NCBI GenBank assembly: GCA_965368115.1
Contig: CBDULQ010000067.1
Span: 1-15,704 of the forward strand
DNA length: 15,704 bases
Direction: 5' to 3'
Source: CBDULQ01 sp965368115
GTDB taxonomy: Bacteria; Pseudomonadota; Gammaproteobacteria; SZUA-229
Below are positions 14,736 to 15,704 of this stretch, piece by piece. The position numbers and the translations under genes were made by a program. The notes beneath the pieces are model-generated. The model saw nothing but the letters and a program-made list of their open reading frames with translations. It ran no database searches and was not told where the DNA came from. Positions within the stretch are counted from its first letter, which is position 1. Each line of letters starts with the position of its first letter.

Positions 14736-15367
14736 TCGGTTCGACACGTATTCATCTGCTCGGGGACGACCCGGCATTCACTTTCGATCTGTCGCCCTAT
14801 CGGCATATCGCCGGTCTGGACGAAGCGGGCAGGGGGCCGCTGGTAGGCGCGGTGGTGGCGGCAGCAGTGATTCTCGATCCGGACGATCCGATCATCGGTC
14901 TGCAGGATTCCAAGAAGCTGAGCGAGACGAAACGGGAAGTCCTGGCGGCGCAGATCAAATCGCGCGCCCGGTCCTGGGCCGTGGTCTCTGTCGAGGCCGA
15001 GCAGATCGATCGCATCAATATTCTGCAGGCCAGTCTGCTGGCCATGCAGCAGGCGGCGGAGCAGCTCAGTGTGGCGCCGGACCTGGCGTTGGTGGATGGC
15101 AACAAGTGTCCCCGTTTGCCCTGTCCGGCACAGGCGGTGGTGAAGGGGGATGGTCGGGTGAGCGCGATTGCCGCCGCTTCCATCCTGGCCAAGGTGGAAC
15201 GGGATCGGCAGATGCATGTGTTGCACGCCGAATATCCCGGCTATGGTTTCGATCAGCACAAGGGCTATCCGACCAAACTGCATATGCAGCGGCTGCAGGA
15301 GCTGGGTCCCTGCCCACTTCATCGTCGCAGCTTTGGCCCGGTTAAAAAATTGATATTCGACAGATAG
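14732..15367 (+). CDS. rnhB: Ribonuclease HII
   Basis: RNase HII cuts RNA in RNA-DNA hybrids and starts removal of single ribonucleotides from DNA. The protein is 211 residues (E. coli 198), with an N-terminal extension of about 13. The four acidic catalytic residues are visible: D30 and E31 in GLDEAGRGPLVGAV, D122 in LVDGNKCP and D140 in VVKGDGRV. AASILAKVERDRQM and YGFDQHKGYPT with the RRSFGPVK end are typical. No other ATG, GTG or TTG start lies between a stop upstream and the catalytic motif, so the ATG at 14732 is used although its SD is distant. It normally follows lpxB on the same strand; here the two are divergent. Sampled lines are 65-70% GC, richer than the upstream operon. Confidence 0.97.
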   Translation: MIGSTRIHLLGDDPAFTFDLSPYRHIAGLDEAGRGPLVGAVVAAAVILDPDDPIIGLQDSKKLSETKREVLAAQIKSRARSWAVVSVEAEQIDRINILQASLLAMQQAAEQLSVAPDLALVDGNKCPRLPCPAQAVVKGDGRVSAIAAASILAKVERDRQMHVLHAEYPGYGFDQHKGYPTKLHMQRLQELGPCPLHRRSFGPVKKLIFDR

Positions 15368-15704
15368 TTAGCTTAATTTCTTAAAGTGTTTCGAGGCGCA
15401 GGACAGGGGGCGCCGAGGATGTGCGTCGAGGTTCCACGGGGGTTCTGGTGCGGAGTGGGGTGAAGTCCTGCTCGGCGTGGAAAAAACTCTGGATAAAGTG
15501 GTAAACCGGGGCCCGATTTATGATTAAAATAGGACCGGAATGGTTATCAGCAGTCGGGGTCGACAACCCCACGTGTACAGGCAAGACCCGTGAACGATCT
15601 GCTCAGCAATGATATATGTCAGCCCATAAATGTTAATAAACAATAATTTATATAAACTACTTAAAGTAAATTAGAATCTAATAGCCGTTCATGAATCCAC
15701 GCTT
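15368..15704. other. Intergenic region after rnhB, no gene recognised
   Basis: No credible coding region is seen. The first part (about 15391-15482) is very GC-rich and can form competing stems: GCAGGAC 15398-15404 with GTCCTGC 15465-15471, CGCCGAG 15411-15417 with CTCGGCG 15471-15477, and TTCCACG 15432-15438 with CGTGGAA 15476-15482. A small GGGGT/ACCCC hairpin lies at 15556-15570. None has a U-tract, so I cannot name a terminator for rnhB. The last 100 bases are strongly AT-rich. An ATG at 15691 may open a gene beyond the window, but only four codons are visible and no SD precedes it. Confidence 0.6.
15658..15681. repeat. Two adjacent 11-bp palindromes in AT-rich DNA
   Basis: TACTTAAAGTA (15658-15668) and TTAGAATCTAA (15671-15681) are each perfect around a central A and lie two bases apart. 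They precede a possible ATG at 15691. They could be operator half-sites for a downstream gene, but AT-rich DNA readily yields such matches. Confidence 0.3.

Noticed and set aside
15381..15584. 67-codon minus-strand open frame after rnhB
   Set aside because: It has no SD, no recognisable fold or family, and covers the GC-rich self-pairing region.
1..15704. CRISPR array, insertion sequence, tRNA, phage or defence genes
   Set aside because: I looked for regular spaced repeats, transposase motifs, cloverleaf-like segments and toxin-antitoxin pairs, and found none.

Overview
The window is a conserved gammaproteobacterial housekeeping locus. The order is map (partial, minus strand), then rpsB-tsf, then pyrH-frr-uppS-cdsA-dxr-rseP-bamA-skp-lpxD-fabZ-lpxA, then lpxB (minus strand) and rnhB. 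The gene content, the order and the lipid A and BAM genes indicate a Gram-negative gammaproteobacterium. The window holds no rRNA, tRNA or other marker that would fix the genus. The LpxA chain-length residue resembles that of Pseudomonas more than that of Escherichia.

Layout. Positions 1-516 carry the first 172 codons of methionine aminopeptidase on the minus strand. Positions 517-788 are a divergent regulatory region: a consensus-like rpsB promoter with a 13-bp palindrome in its spacer, then a leader of about 165 nt with a long stem-loop at the place of the t44/S2 autoregulatory leader. rpsB and tsf follow and end at a strong intrinsic terminator (2654-2687). From pyrH (2789) to lpxA (13415) eleven genes lie on the plus strand with gaps of at most 24 nt and three overlaps, so they look like one long operon. 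lpxB is on the minus strand, and its stop codon abuts that of lpxA with no base between them. rnhB is divergent from lpxB and has its own promoter. The last 337 bases hold no recognisable gene and change sharply from GC-rich to AT-rich.

How the genes work together. rpsB, tsf, frr and map serve translation (ribosome, EF-Tu recycling, ribosome recycling, N-terminal Met removal). pyrH makes UDP. uppS and dxr feed the isoprenoid carrier for the cell wall, and cdsA makes CDP-diacylglycerol for phospholipids. rseP is the sigma-E pathway intramembrane protease; bamA and skp build outer-membrane proteins. lpxD, fabZ, lpxA and lpxB handle early lipid A synthesis and the beta-hydroxyacyl-ACP balance point. 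rnhB removes ribonucleotides from DNA.

I see no CRISPR array, mobile element, defence or toxin-antitoxin cassette, or clearly novel system. The most interesting departures are the flipped lpxB with a zero-base convergent junction, a histone-like Lys/Ala plus acidic tail on ribosomal protein S2, the palindrome inside the rpsB promoter, and the composition shift around lpxB-rnhB and the right end.
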